64,000 nt of DNA from Thermococcus sp. JdF3 (lineage in GTDB: Archaea > Methanobacteriota_B > Thermococci > Thermococcales > Thermococcaceae): positions 120,770 through 184,769 of the forward strand of contig NZ_SNUK01000006.1 in the NCBI RefSeq assembly GCF_012027495.1. Direction: 5' to 3'. Under the pieces are notes generated by a model. The model saw nothing but the letters and a program-made list of their open reading frames with translations, did no database searches and was not told the origin of the DNA. Each line of letters opens with the position of its first letter. The stretch's first letter is position 1. Shown in pieces: positions 37,309 to 45,341 of the stretch. The translations under genes and the position numbers were made by a program.

Positions 37309-37654
37309 CGTGGAATATCGCAAGGACTTTCCTTTTTCCCCAGAGCCCGTTGAAGAGCTCCACCGCCTCGCCGGTCGGCTTTTCGATGACCTCTTTGTTC
37401 GCCACCAGCTCCCTGCTTTCCGGTAGAAGGGAGAGCTTTCCCCAGGCACCGGTGCCGACGAGCAGAACGTTGAAGTCCTCCGTGAGGTACTCCCTCAGCT
37501 CATCCGGGTCGAGCTTATGGCTCGTGCCGTGCTTGTTCTTGCTGAGCCATTTCTTGCGCTCCTCGATTTTTCCGCTCGGATAGATCACGATGTCGCCTTC
37601 GTAAACCTTCCCGTCCACGACTATCCTGCCGAATTCCGGAAACCCGACCCTCAT
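37298..37654 (-). CDS. Mth938-like domain protein
   Basis: A 118-aa protein of the Mth938/NDUFAF3 (DUF498) family: FGRIVVDGKVYEGDIVIYPS, VLLVGTGAWGKLSL, KPTGEAVELFNGL. The eukaryotic member helps assemble respiratory complex I; the archaeal function is not settled. It begins 4 nt behind the Nudix gene, whose end supplies its GAGGTGATG ribosome site. Confidence 0.83.
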   Translation of the reverse strand: MRVGFPEFGRIVVDGKVYEGDIVIYPSGKIEERKKWLSKNKHGTSHKLDPDELREYLTEDFNVLLVGTGAWGKLSLLPESRELVANKEVIEKPTGEAVELFNGLWGKRKVLAIFHVTC

Positions 37655-37658
37655 GACA

Positions 37659-38168
37659 TCACCTCAGGCTCAGGGCGTCCCTCAGAATCTTCCCGTGGTC
37701 GAAGGCCAGTGGGAGATTAAGAGCCTCCTCTATCGAAACGACGTGGACTTCCTTGGCATCGTCCCCTGCCTTCAGCTTCCCCGAGCCGACCGCCAGAAAT
37801 GCCGTCGTCACGGTGTGCCCCCTCGGGTCGCGGTTTGGGTCGGAGTAAACCCCGACGAGTCTGATGAGCCTCACGTCGAGGCCGGTCTCCTCCCTCGCCT
37901 CACGAAGGGCTGCCTCCTCGACGGTTTCCCCGTACTCGACGAAGCCGCCGGGAAGGGCGTAGTGGTCTTTAAACGGCTCGTGCTTCCTTTTGATGAGTAC
38001 GACGCCGTCCCCGTACAGTATGACTACGTCGGCGGTGAGGCCTATGCATCTGTGCGCCTCGACCTTGAGTTCGGGATGGGTTCTGGAGAGAAACTCTCTG
38101 AGCTCCTCCCGTACGGGGGTTATATCGTAGCCCCTCGGGGCCTTAACGAGCAGAACGTATCGGTCCAT
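37659..38168 (-). CDS. Nudix hydrolase, ADP-ribose pyrophosphatase type
   Basis: A 169-aa protein. The Nudix box GGFVEYGETVEEAALREA followed by REETGL is complete. The archaeal ADP-ribose pyrophosphatases of this size split ADP-ribose to AMP and ribose 5-phosphate. The N-terminal 45 residues (RGYDITPVREELREFLSR) are an extra alpha-beta segment. The start follows GAGGTGATGGT. A short upstream reading frame of 10 codons ends inside this ribosome site. Confidence 0.85.
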   Translation of the reverse strand: MDRYVLLVKAPRGYDITPVREELREFLSRTHPELKVEAHRCIGLTADVVILYGDGVVLIKRKHEPFKDHYALPGGFVEYGETVEEAALREAREETGLDVRLIRLVGVYSDPNRDPRGHTVTTAFLAVGSGKLKAGDDAKEVHVVSIEEALNLPLAFDHGKILRDALSLR

Positions 38169-38245
38169 ACCATCACCTCAGGAGGTCTCTCATCCTCTTT
38201 GGCATGCTGACGTTTCCTTACCCGTGATGTGGTGGGTGCGGGCCC

Positions 38246-39088
38246 TTATATTCCTTGGGATTTAACTGGGCGAACCGTCACCCTTCTCGCCAGCTCGTTC
38301 ACCTCGTCCATCGGGAAGTCGAAGATTCTGCGCTGGAGAAAAAGGGCGGTGAACGCGCTGGCCCTCTTGAGTGCTTGAATGAAGGGGCAGTCATTGTAGA
38401 ACAGGGAGAAGGATGCCAGAAAAACGTCGCCCGCGCCGGTGGATTCCTCCACCGCAACCCTGGCCGGAGTGTAGGTGTACTTTCGTCCCCGGAGGTATGC
38501 CTGCCCAACGTCGGCACCCCGGGAGACCAGCAGCACTTCTATTTTGTCCGGATTAAGGTTTCTTACGAGCTGGGCCTCGGAGACGTCGGCGTGGAGAACC
38601 TTCAGTCCGTTAAAGATGCCGCCGTCTACCCCTGTCAGCTTCAGTCTTCCGGGGTGGGGGGACCTGATGAACCCCTGGACGTCTGCGGCAACGAAGTCGC
38701 CCCTCTTTCTGGCGAGGGCAACGGTTTCGGGTGTAATCTCGCCTGCGACGGGGTTGAGGATGATTATATCGTAGCTCCCGTGTGGCATGTCGGTTATTCT
38801 CTCCGCGGTAGATAGGAGGCTGAGTTCTCTTGTGTTCCCGTCGAGATAACGGAGACGGTAGGAAGTGCTGTTCTCCGCGGGTATCGTATGGAGCACTATG
38901 CCCGCTTCCTCAAGTCCCTTGAGCCAGCTTTCGGGAAAATCCTCCCCAACGCTGGTCAGGATCTCGACCCTGCAGAATCTGGACAGGGCCATCGCAGAAT
39001 AGTACGCCCCGCCCCCGATGCGGTATTCGATTCCGGAATCCTTGACAATTATATCCCTCACGAGGTGGCCGACGATGAGGCACTTCAT
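38246..39088 (-). CDS. PfkB family carbohydrate/nucleoside kinase
   Basis: A 280-aa ribokinase-fold enzyme with the N-terminal GG region (YRIGGGAYYSAMALSRF), and the C-terminal ESTGAGDVFLASFSLF motif holding the catalytic Asp. Substrate not clear; archaeal PfkB members act on sugars, nucleosides or ribose 1-phosphate. I chose ATG 39088 because the family starts there, though its ribosome site is weak; an ATG at 39127 lies 5-6 nt behind the expected transcript start (TATA GTTTATAAG, 39155-39163) and could be a leaderless start. Confidence 0.83.
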   Translation of the reverse strand: MKCLIVGHLVRDIIVKDSGIEYRIGGGAYYSAMALSRFCRVEILTSVGEDFPESWLKGLEEAGIVLHTIPAENSTSYRLRYLDGNTRELSLLSTAERITDMPHGSYDIIILNPVAGEITPETVALARKRGDFVAADVQGFIRSPHPGRLKLTGVDGGIFNGLKVLHADVSEAQLVRNLNPDKIEVLLVSRGADVGQAYLRGRKYTYTPARVAVEESTGAGDVFLASFSLFYNDCPFIQALKRASAFTALFLQRRIFDFPMDEVNELARRVTVRPVKSQGI

Positions 39089-39210
39089 TTTGTCCGCCCA
39101 ATCTTTATTGTTAACCACGCTTTCCATAAAAACCTTTTGGAAATTTTCCGAAAAGTTTATAAGGGCAAAAACGAAAAGCTTAAAAGGATATGTCCTTTTG
39201 GGGTGGGGCT

Positions 39211-39531
39211 ATGAAGCGCCTGGGTAAAGTTTCTCACTATGCAAAGCAGGGGTTCCTGGTTCTCAGGACTGACTGGGTTCCTTCACTCAACGACCCGGTG
39301 GTTGACAAAAAGCTCACCGTGGTTGGGGTAGTAAAGGATGTTTTCGGGCCGGTTAAGAGGCCCTACGTGGCCGTCAAGCCGCGAGTCAAGAATCCCGAGA
39401 GCTACATCGGTGCACTGCTGTACGTTGATTCCTCGAGGAAGAAATCCGGGCCTGGCAGAAAAGCTCGGTCCGGGAAGAAGCGTTCCAAGGGCGGAAAGGC
39501 AAGACGCCCTGCCCCCAGAAAGAGGGGGTGA
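39211..39531 (+). CDS. gar1: H/ACA RNA-protein complex component Gar1
   Basis: A 106-aa protein with the Gar1 beta barrel (GFLVLRTDWVPSLNDPVV, then VVGVVKDVFGPVKRPYVAVK) and a Gly/Lys/Arg-rich tail. It binds Cbf5 and helps release substrate in H/ACA guide-RNA pseudouridylation. The ATG follows GGGGTGGGGCT. It is co-directional with tfb, 6 bp away, a gene order seen in other Thermococcales. Confidence 0.9.
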   Translation: MKRLGKVSHYAKQGFLVLRTDWVPSLNDPVVDKKLTVVGVVKDVFGPVKRPYVAVKPRVKNPESYIGALLYVDSSRKKSGPGRKARSGKKRSKGGKARRPAPRKRG

Positions 39532-39537
39532 GAGCTT

Positions 39538-40449
39538 TTGGCTGATAAGAATGTATGTCCGATTTGCGGCTCTGATAAGCTGTTTTACGACCCGAGGAGA
39601 GGCGAAATTGTCTGTTCTGTCTGTGGTTACGTTGTTCAGCAGAATGTCGTCGATGAGGGTCCCGAGTGGCGCGCCTTCGACCCCGATCAGAGGGCCAAGC
39701 GTGCCAGGACCGGCGCGCCCATGACGCTGATGATCCATGATAAGGGCCTCTCCACGGACATAGACTGGCGCGACAAGGACATACACGGGAACCAGATAAC
39801 CGGCATGTACCGGACTAAGATGCGCCGCCTGAGGATGTGGCAGCGCAGGATGCGCATAAACGACGCGGCCGAGCGTAACCTGGCCTTCGCCCTGAGCGAG
39901 CTGGACAGAATGGCCGCTCAGATGCGCCTCCCGAGGCGCGTCAAGGAGGTTGCGGCCTCGCTCTACAGAAAGGCGGTCATGAAGAAACTCATTCGCGGAC
40001 GCTCGATTGAAGGGATGGTTTCCGCGGCACTCTACGCGGCGTGCAGGATGGAGAGCATTCCGAGGACCCTCGATGAAATAGCGGCCGTTTCAAAGGTCAC
40101 GAAGAAGGAGATAGGAAGGAGCTACCGCTTCCTTGCCCGCGGTCTCAACCTCAACCTCCGTCCCACCAGCCCGATTGAGTACGTTGACCGCTTCGGTGAC
40201 GCCCTCAACGTCAGTGCCAGAACCAAGAAGAAGGCCAAAGAGATACTCCGGGAGGCCATAAAGCGCGGCATAACCAGCGGCAAGGGCCCCACCGGGCTTG
40301 CCGCAGCCGCCCTGTACGTTGCCTCCCTCCTGGAGGGTGAGAAGAAGACCCAGCGCGAGGTGGCGGAGGTGGCTCACGTCACCGAGGTCACCGTGAGGAA
40401 CCGCTACAAGGAGCTCGTCGAGAAGCTCAACATAAACGTCCCGATATGA
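39538..40449 (+). CDS. tfb: Transcription initiation factor B (TFB)
   Basis: A 303-aa TFIIB homologue. N-terminal zinc ribbon CPICGSDK and CSVCG, the B-reader/finger ([19 protein letters not shown]), then two cyclin folds (about 110-200 and 205-300), and the recognition [23 protein letters not shown]. It recruits RNA polymerase at BRE/TATA promoters such as those seen across this window. Start is TTG 39538, behind GGGGGTGAG at the end of gar1. Confidence 0.96.
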   Translation: MADKNVCPICGSDKLFYDPRRGEIVCSVCGYVVQQNVVDEGPEWRAFDPDQRAKRARTGAPMTLMIHDKGLSTDIDWRDKDIHGNQITGMYRTKMRRLRMWQRRMRINDAAERNLAFALSELDRMAAQMRLPRRVKEVAASLYRKAVMKKLIRGRSIEGMVSAALYAACRMESIPRTLDEIAAVSKVTKKEIGRSYRFLARGLNLNLRPTSPIEYVDRFGDALNVSARTKKKAKEILREAIKRGITSGKGPTGLAAAALYVASLLEGEKKTQREVAEVAHVTEVTVRNRYKELVEKLNINVPI

Positions 40450-40452
40450 GGG

Positions 40453-40953
40453 ATGCCCGTGATTATAGCGGTGACGAGCGACACCCATTACGGCGATAAG
40501 ACCCGAAACCCCCTCTCCCTTCTTTTCCAGCACCTTGAGGAGAGAACGCCGGATTTGATACTCCACGCGGGCGACGTTACATCCCATGAGCTCCTGGAGG
40601 AGCTTGAGAGGTTCGCACCGGTCATAGCCGTTCGGGGAAACGCCGACCACCTCAGCCTCCCCGAGGAGGATGTGGTTGAGGTTGGGGAAATCAGGATTGG
40701 CCTCCTTCACGGACACCGGTTCTTCTCGCTCAACGCCCAGTTTCTGACGCTCAAAGCCCTCGACATGGGGGTCGATGTTCTCATATTCGGCCACACGCAC
40801 CGTTTCTACCACGACTCCTACTCAATCCACGGGAAAAGGGTTGTTCTCCTCAACCCTGGCTCACCCACGTTCCCCAGAATGGACTCCGCGGGCTTTGCGT
40901 TTTTGGAGGTTGCCGGAGAAAGCGTCCGGGTCAAAAGGGTGCGCTTCTGGTAA
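40453..40953 (+). CDS. Metallophosphoesterase, YfcE/MJ0936 type
   Basis: A 166-aa calcineurin-like phosphodiesterase. Motifs SDTHYGD, HAGDVTS, RGNADH, LLHGH and FGHTH give the full dinuclear metal site. MJ0936-type enzymes hydrolyse phosphodiesters in vitro; the in vivo substrate is unknown. It begins 4 bp behind tfb, within the same operon. Confidence 0.88.
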   Translation: MPVIIAVTSDTHYGDKTRNPLSLLFQHLEERTPDLILHAGDVTSHELLEELERFAPVIAVRGNADHLSLPEEDVVEVGEIRIGLLHGHRFFSLNAQFLTLKALDMGVDVLIFGHTHRFYHDSYSIHGKRVVLLNPGSPTFPRMDSAGFAFLEVAGESVRVKRVRFW

Positions 40954-41007
40954 AGCTCCATAAAGCTCCAAACTTTCAGAAAAGCTAAGGAAGGAAAAGA
41001 AAGGCCA

Positions 41008-41211
41008 TCAGCTCTTGATGGCGAGCTTGATGTCCTCGGCCTTGACGGTCTTCCTGCCGGCGTGGTGGGCAAGGTCGACCGCCTTCCTGGCGATATCCAT
41101 GGCCTTCTCCTCGAGGTGCTCGGCCAGGAGCTTGGCGGCGTCCTCGCTGACGCGGGCGGCGCCGGCCTTCCTTATCAGCCTGTCAACTGGGGCAATCGGC
41201 AACTCAGCCAT
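41008..41211 (-). CDS. Archaeal histone
   Basis: A 67-aa single histone fold ([20 protein letters not shown], then [18 protein letters not shown]), one of the HMf/HPy type that wraps DNA as dimers and longer oligomers. A strong promoter stands before it: TTTATATAG (41272-41280) on the minus strand, and GGAGGTTGGG before the ATG. The roughly 40-nt leader suggests efficient translation. Confidence 0.96.
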   Translation of the reverse strand: MAELPIAPVDRLIRKAGAARVSEDAAKLLAEHLEEKAMDIARKAVDLAHHAGRKTVKAEDIKLAIKS

Positions 41212-41602
41212 TTTCCCAACCTCCTAAACGTTGTTTTGCAGGTATCTGCGTTCTATTCTAGGAAGGAAGGCCTATATAAACTTTTCGGAAACAGGGGCTT
41301 CTGGGGGCGATAATCGGCTGTTTTTGGGTGGGGTGTTCAGAAATCCGGCATCCTTCGCCTGCCACCTTATGAACGGCCCAATACAAACCCGAGGGCAAAG
41401 TTTTGAAAAGGTCTATCCGCACTTGAAACCCCGTTTACCGGTGGGACACGGCTTTGATTTTTAAAAGCGGGGCGGAAGTTTGGGGCGTTGACGCAGTAAA
41501 AGTGTCCCCGATACTCATATGGGGACAGGAGTGTCCCAATAATGGACCACAGCATTTTTATAGGTGGCCGTATAATCTCCAAGTTACTCAGGAGGTGAAA
41601 GC
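41212..41602. other. 391-bp intergenic region between histone and RuBisCO genes
   Basis: It holds the histone promoter (TATA 41272-41280, minus strand) and the RuBisCO promoter (TATA near 41555-41561, plus strand). Upstream of the latter, TGTCCCC (41503-41509) and GGGGACA (41521-41527) form an inverted repeat, and AGTGTCCC recurs at 41530-41537. Bases 41290-41500 show no gene or RNA I can support; short open frames there look random. Confidence 0.5.
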
Positions 41603-42937
41603 ATGGTAGAGAAGTTCGACAAGATATACGACTACTACGTGGACAAGGCCTATGAGCCCAATAAAAAGAGGGACATCATAGCCGTGTTCCGCGTAACCCC
41701 TGCCGAGGGGTACACCATTGAGGCGGCCGCAGGTGCAGTCGCCGCCGAGAGCTCGACCGGAACCTGGACCACCCTCTACGAGTGGTATGAGAAGGAGAGA
41801 TGGGCGGACCTTTCCGCCAAGGCCTACGACTTCCACGACATGGGCGACGGCAGCTGGATAGTCAGGATAGCCTACCCGTTCCACGCCTTTGAGGAGGCAA
41901 ACCTTCCTGGACTCTTGGCGAGCATAGCGGGCAACGTCTTCGGGATGAAGCGCGTTAAGGGGCTGCGTCTTGAGGACATGTACTTCCCCGAGAAGCTCAT
42001 CAGGGAGTTCAACGGTCCGGCCTTTGGTATCGAGGGCGTCAGAAAGATGCTCGATATCAAGGACAGGCCACTCTACGGTGTCGTTCCAAAGCCCAAGGTG
42101 GGTTATTCCCCCGAGGAGTTCGAAAAGCTCGCGTACGACCTGCTCTCAAACGGCGCCGATTACATGAAGGACGACGAGAACCTCACGAGCCCCTGGTACA
42201 ACCGCTTTGATGAGCGCGCCGAGATAATGGCCAGGGTGATAGAGAGGGTTGAGAACGAGACCGGTGAGAAGAAGACCTGGTTCGCCAACATAACTGCCCC
42301 GCTCCTTGAGATGGAGCGCAGGCTTGAGGTTCTGGCCGATCTCGGCCTCAAGCACGCGATGGTTGATGTCGTCATAACCGGCTGGGGCGCACTCGAGTAC
42401 ATAACCGAGCTGGCGGCGGACTACGGCCTGGCCGTCCACGGTCACAGGGCCATGCACGCCGCGTTCACCAGGAACCCACACCACGGCATCTCGATGTTCG
42501 TCCTGGCTAAGCTCTACAGGCTCATCGGAATAGACCAGCTCCACGTTGGAACGGCCGGAGCCGGCAAGCTCGAGGGAGGAAAGTGGGACGTCATTCAGAA
42601 CGCCAGGATCCTCAGGGAGAAGCACTACAAGCCGGACGAGAACGATGTCTTCCACATGGAGCAGAAGTTCTACGGCATAAAGGCCGCGTTCCCGACGAGC
42701 TCGGGTGGCCTCCACCCCGGCAACATCCAGCCCGTTGTTGACGCCCTCGGAACTGACATCGTCTTCCAGCTCGGTGGAGGAACCCTCGGACACCCGGACG
42801 GGCCCGCTGCGGGCGCAAGAGCTGCCAGGCAGGCGATAGATGCCATCATGCAGGGAATCCCCCTCGACGAGTACGCCAAGAGCCACAGGGAGCTTGCCCG
42901 CGCCCTGGAGAAGTGGGGCCACGTCACTCCGGTCTGA
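41603..42937 (+). CDS. rbcL: Ribulose bisphosphate carboxylase, type III
   Basis: A 444-aa form III RuBisCO. The catalytic KPK of GVVPKPKVGYSP, the carbamylated-Lys motif MKDDEN, the His region GHRAMHAAF, loop 6 GTAGAGKLEGG, and the phosphate-site GGGTLGHPDG are all present. In Thermococcales it works with AMP phosphorylase and ribose-1,5-bisphosphate isomerase to turn nucleotide-derived RuBP plus CO2 into 3-phosphoglycerate rather than in a Calvin cycle. Those partners are not in the window. A GGAGGTG ribosome site precedes the ATG; repeats upstream suggest regulation. Confidence 0.96.
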   Translation: MVEKFDKIYDYYVDKAYEPNKKRDIIAVFRVTPAEGYTIEAAAGAVAAESSTGTWTTLYEWYEKERWADLSAKAYDFHDMGDGSWIVRIAYPFHAFEEANLPGLLASIAGNVFGMKRVKGLRLEDMYFPEKLIREFNGPAFGIEGVRKMLDIKDRPLYGVVPKPKVGYSPEEFEKLAYDLLSNGADYMKDDENLTSPWYNRFDERAEIMARVIERVENETGEKKTWFANITAPLLEMERRLEVLADLGLKHAMVDVVITGWGALEYITELAADYGLAVHGHRAMHAAFTRNPHHGISMFVLAKLYRLIGIDQLHVGTAGAGKLEGGKWDVIQNARILREKHYKPDENDVFHMEQKFYGIKAAFPTSSGGLHPGNIQPVVDALGTDIVFQLGGGTLGHPDGPAAGARAARQAIDAIMQGIPLDEYAKSHRELARALEKWGHVTPV

Positions 42938-43034
42938 CCGGTTTGACGGCTTTTCTCCCCCATTTTCGTCTTTCGTTCAACTTTTCACCCGGAGGAGATT
43001 TAACGGGTGGGAATGTTCTTCCCCCGGTGGTGTT

Positions 43035-43616
43035 ATGGTTCATCCAGGTGGGTTCTTGGAGGTCATAACGGGGCCGATGTTCGCGGGCAAAACCACCGAG
43101 CTTATAAAGAGGATAGAGCGGCAGACTTTTGCCAAGAGAAAGGCCGCCCTCTTCAAGCCCAGCATCGACAACAGATATTCCGAGGATGACGTGGTTGCCC
43201 ACAACGGTCTCAGGTATGATGCATTCGTCGTCCCCACGAATGAGGAGGGCGTTGAACTCATTGAGAGGATTACCCTGGATGAGGGCTTCGAGGTAATCGG
43301 GGTGGACGAGGTTCAGTTCTTTCCGCAGGGGATAGTTGAGACGCTGAACCGCCTCGCCGACGAGGGAATCTACGTGATTGCGAGCGGCCTCAACCTCGAC
43401 TTCAAGGGGGACCCCTTCCCGGTGACCAGGGACCTCCTTGTCCGTGCGGATAACATCGTCTACCTCACCGCCGTCTGCACGGTCTGCGGGAAACCCGCGA
43501 CCAGGAGTCAGCGTCTTATTGATGGGAAGCCGGCCCCGAGGGACTCCCCGATAATCCTCGTCGGGAGCAGCGAGAGCTATGAGGCCCGCTGCAGGGAGCA
43601 CCACGTTGTTCCATAA
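43035..43616 (+). CDS. tdk: Thymidine kinase (type II)
   Basis: A 193-aa kinase. P-loop GPMFAGKTTELI, lasso and zinc domain (VCTVCGKPATRSQRLIDG, Cys pair partly visible, and CREHHV as the second metal ligands), and DEVQFF as Walker B. It phosphorylates thymidine in nucleoside salvage. ATG 43035 behind GGTGGTGTT. A TATA-like GATTTAAC is at 42998-43005. Confidence 0.92.
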   Translation: MVHPGGFLEVITGPMFAGKTTELIKRIERQTFAKRKAALFKPSIDNRYSEDDVVAHNGLRYDAFVVPTNEEGVELIERITLDEGFEVIGVDEVQFFPQGIVETLNRLADEGIYVIASGLNLDFKGDPFPVTRDLLVRADNIVYLTAVCTVCGKPATRSQRLIDGKPAPRDSPIILVGSSESYEARCREHHVVP

Positions 43617-43699
43617 TCCTCCAATTTTTCTCCCGGATCCACCGAAAAGCTTAAAGTAATCTTTTCTTACATCAGGTTAGGGAAAGGGGGTGAGAGGCC

Positions 43700-44296
43700 A
43701 TGGAGTCAAATAAGAACATGGGAAGGCTGCTTGACATACTGGGAAACGAGACCCGCAGGAGAATACTCATCCTGCTCACCAGGAGACCTTACTTTGTGAG
43801 TGAGCTGAGCCAGGAGCTGGGGGTCGGTCAGAAGGCGGTCCTTGAGCACCTCAGGATACTTGAGAGCGCTGGACTCATAGAGGGGAGAACTGAGAAGATA
43901 CCGCGGGGCAGGCCCAGGAAGTACTACACGATAAAGAGGGGCTTCAGAATGGAGGTACTGCTCACTCCGTACACCTTCGGCACTGAGATGTACGAACCAA
44001 AGGCCCCCCGGAGAACCAGGGAGTACAACCAGGCCAGGGCGCTCATAAAGTCCACCGAGCCCGCGGACGCCAAGATAGACGAGCTCCTGACGTTTTTAAC
44101 GGAGATACAGGAGAGGATAAATGAGATAATCCGGACAAAGCAGGAGCTGGAGGAAGTCCGCCTGCTGACGGAGACGTACATAGAGAATTTCTTCAGAAGG
44201 GTGGCTCAGGAGAACGAACGGGAGTTTGAGAGGCTCCTGAAGGAGTTCGCCCCCAGGCTGCCGAGAAAGATACTTGAGGACTTGGAGCAATTTTAA
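43700..44296 (+). CDS. ArsR-like winged-helix regulator with coiled-coil tail
   Basis: A 198-aa protein. An N-terminal winged helix (LDILGNETRRRILILLTRRP, then KAVLEHLRILESAGLI) is followed by a wing with GRPRKYY and a long C-terminal helical part that should form a coiled coil (ELLTFLTEIQERINEIIRTK). Similar Thermococcales regulators work as dimers; the effector is unknown. GGGGTGAGAGGCC precedes the ATG. Confidence 0.83.
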   Translation: MESNKNMGRLLDILGNETRRRILILLTRRPYFVSELSQELGVGQKAVLEHLRILESAGLIEGRTEKIPRGRPRKYYTIKRGFRMEVLLTPYTFGTEMYEPKAPRRTREYNQARALIKSTEPADAKIDELLTFLTEIQERINEIIRTKQELEEVRLLTETYIENFFRRVAQENEREFERLLKEFAPRLPRKILEDLEQF

Positions 44297-44357
44297 GAAT
44301 CCTTGTTAAGAATCTGCTGGAAGGGTTCGAAGAGAATAAATCCTGGAAAAAGGGCCT

Positions 44358-44561
44358 TCAAAGCATCTTGCCCTCTTCCTTCATTCTCACGAGCTTGGTT
44401 ATGTAACCGGCTATCCTGTTCCTGATGGTCTTGCTGGTGACGTTGGTGAGCTCCTCTACCTTCTTCTTGTTGTGCTCGAAGTCCCTGGTGAACTCGTTCG
44501 GGTAGCGGTCAAACAGCTCACGGGCGGTTCTCTTGATGAAAGTCTGCTTGATGTTTCCCAT
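44358..44561 (-). CDS. rps17e: 30S ribosomal protein S17e
   Basis: A 67-aa ribosomal protein ([20 protein letters not shown], then [20 protein letters not shown]), the archaeal/eukaryotic S17e. ATG 44561 lies 7 nt behind GGGGGG; an adjacent in-frame ATG (44564) is too close. It stands alone here, divergent from nothing obvious, with the small-protein gene 93 bp upstream. Confidence 0.95.
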   Translation of the reverse strand: MGNIKQTFIKRTARELFDRYPNEFTRDFEHNKKKVEELTNVTSKTIRNRIAGYITKLVRMKEEGKML

Positions 44562-44654
44562 CATCAATCCCCCCATTATCTTGACTCTGACAACCGTAAC
44601 CCAAATCATGAAAGCCCTTTTAAAGGTTTTCCCACGTGGTGGGAAGAAAAGGAC

Positions 44655-44801
44655 TCATCCTTCCCTTCTCAGTCTCTCGGTGATGTTCGCGTTTGTCCGC
44701 CGCGGATAGGCGAGTCCCAGGGAGTTGATCCTGATTAGTGCAAAGCCCGCGTGGATCCTAACAGTACCCTTCAGAAGATTTCTCGGGGTGATTTTCGCCA
44801 T
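44655..44801 (-). CDS. Small basic protein of 48 aa, hypothetical
   Basis: A short gene with strong signals. It begins MAKITPRNLLKGTVRIHAG and ends TERLRREG, is basic (many Arg and Lys), and has few acidic residues. GGAGGTGGTAAT sits at good distance before the ATG, and a minus-strand TATA box CTTATAAGG (44847-44855) lies about 50 bp upstream. No family was recognised; size and charge suit a ribosome- or nucleic-acid-associated protein, which is inference. Confidence 0.7.
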   Translation of the reverse strand: MAKITPRNLLKGTVRIHAGFALIRINSLGLAYPRRTNANITERLRREG

Positions 44802-44892
44802 ATTACCACCTCCAGACGTTCAATCAATATGAAGGTAGGTTCACCTTATAAGCGTTTCGGGAATTTTATAAGGCCTCTCGAAAACTCCGTTC

Positions 44893-45312
44893 ATGCTGAG
44901 AGAAGTCATCAGATGCCGCGGTCACGAGAACGTTAGGGCAACCCACAAATCGACGCTCGAGTTCACGAAGGAGAATTACCTCACCCCAAGGGGGGACTGC
45001 ATACTGTGCATTGAAGCGGACAGGGGCATAAACGACCTGAGCGGGGAGTTCAAATCCGCCCTTAAGGCGGGAAAGAAGCTCTTAATCCGCATCAGGGTGG
45101 GCGACCTCACTGACGAGGTCCTGGCCGAGGGGAGCCCGGAGCTGATTCTCGAGCACGAGTACTCGATGGTCATCAGGAAGAGCACCTACGTGGACGCCAG
45201 AACCCTTGCGATACGGGCCAACAAGGCCGCCAGGGACATAGACCGGCGCATTGTGGAGCTTCTGAAGAACCCCGAGACGATTGCCGAGATTGAGCTGGTG
45301 GTGTTCGACTGA
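44893..45312 (+). CDS. DUF371 family protein
   Basis: A 139-aa archaeal protein of the DUF371 family (VIRCRGHENVRATHKSTLEF, then CILCIEADRGINDL). Function unknown to me. A TATA box TTTTATAAG (44864-44872) sits about 25 bp before the ATG and no ribosome site is visible, so the mRNA is probably leaderless. It contains one C-x2-C pair. Confidence 0.82.
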   Translation: MLREVIRCRGHENVRATHKSTLEFTKENYLTPRGDCILCIEADRGINDLSGEFKSALKAGKKLLIRIRVGDLTDEVLAEGSPELILEHEYSMVIRKSTYVDARTLAIRANKAARDIDRRIVELLKNPETIAEIELVVFD

Positions 45313-45341
45313 TTTTTAAGCTCTGCGAGCTATCTTTTCAC

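Noticed and set aside
38185..38217. Ten-codon minus-strand frame just before the Nudix gene
   Set aside because: Too short to judge. It ends in the Nudix ribosome site and might be a leader peptide, but no strong ribosome site or repeated codons support this.
41231..41582. Short frames on both strands between histone and RuBisCO
   Set aside because: They overlap promoter elements, lack ribosome sites and show no family similarity.
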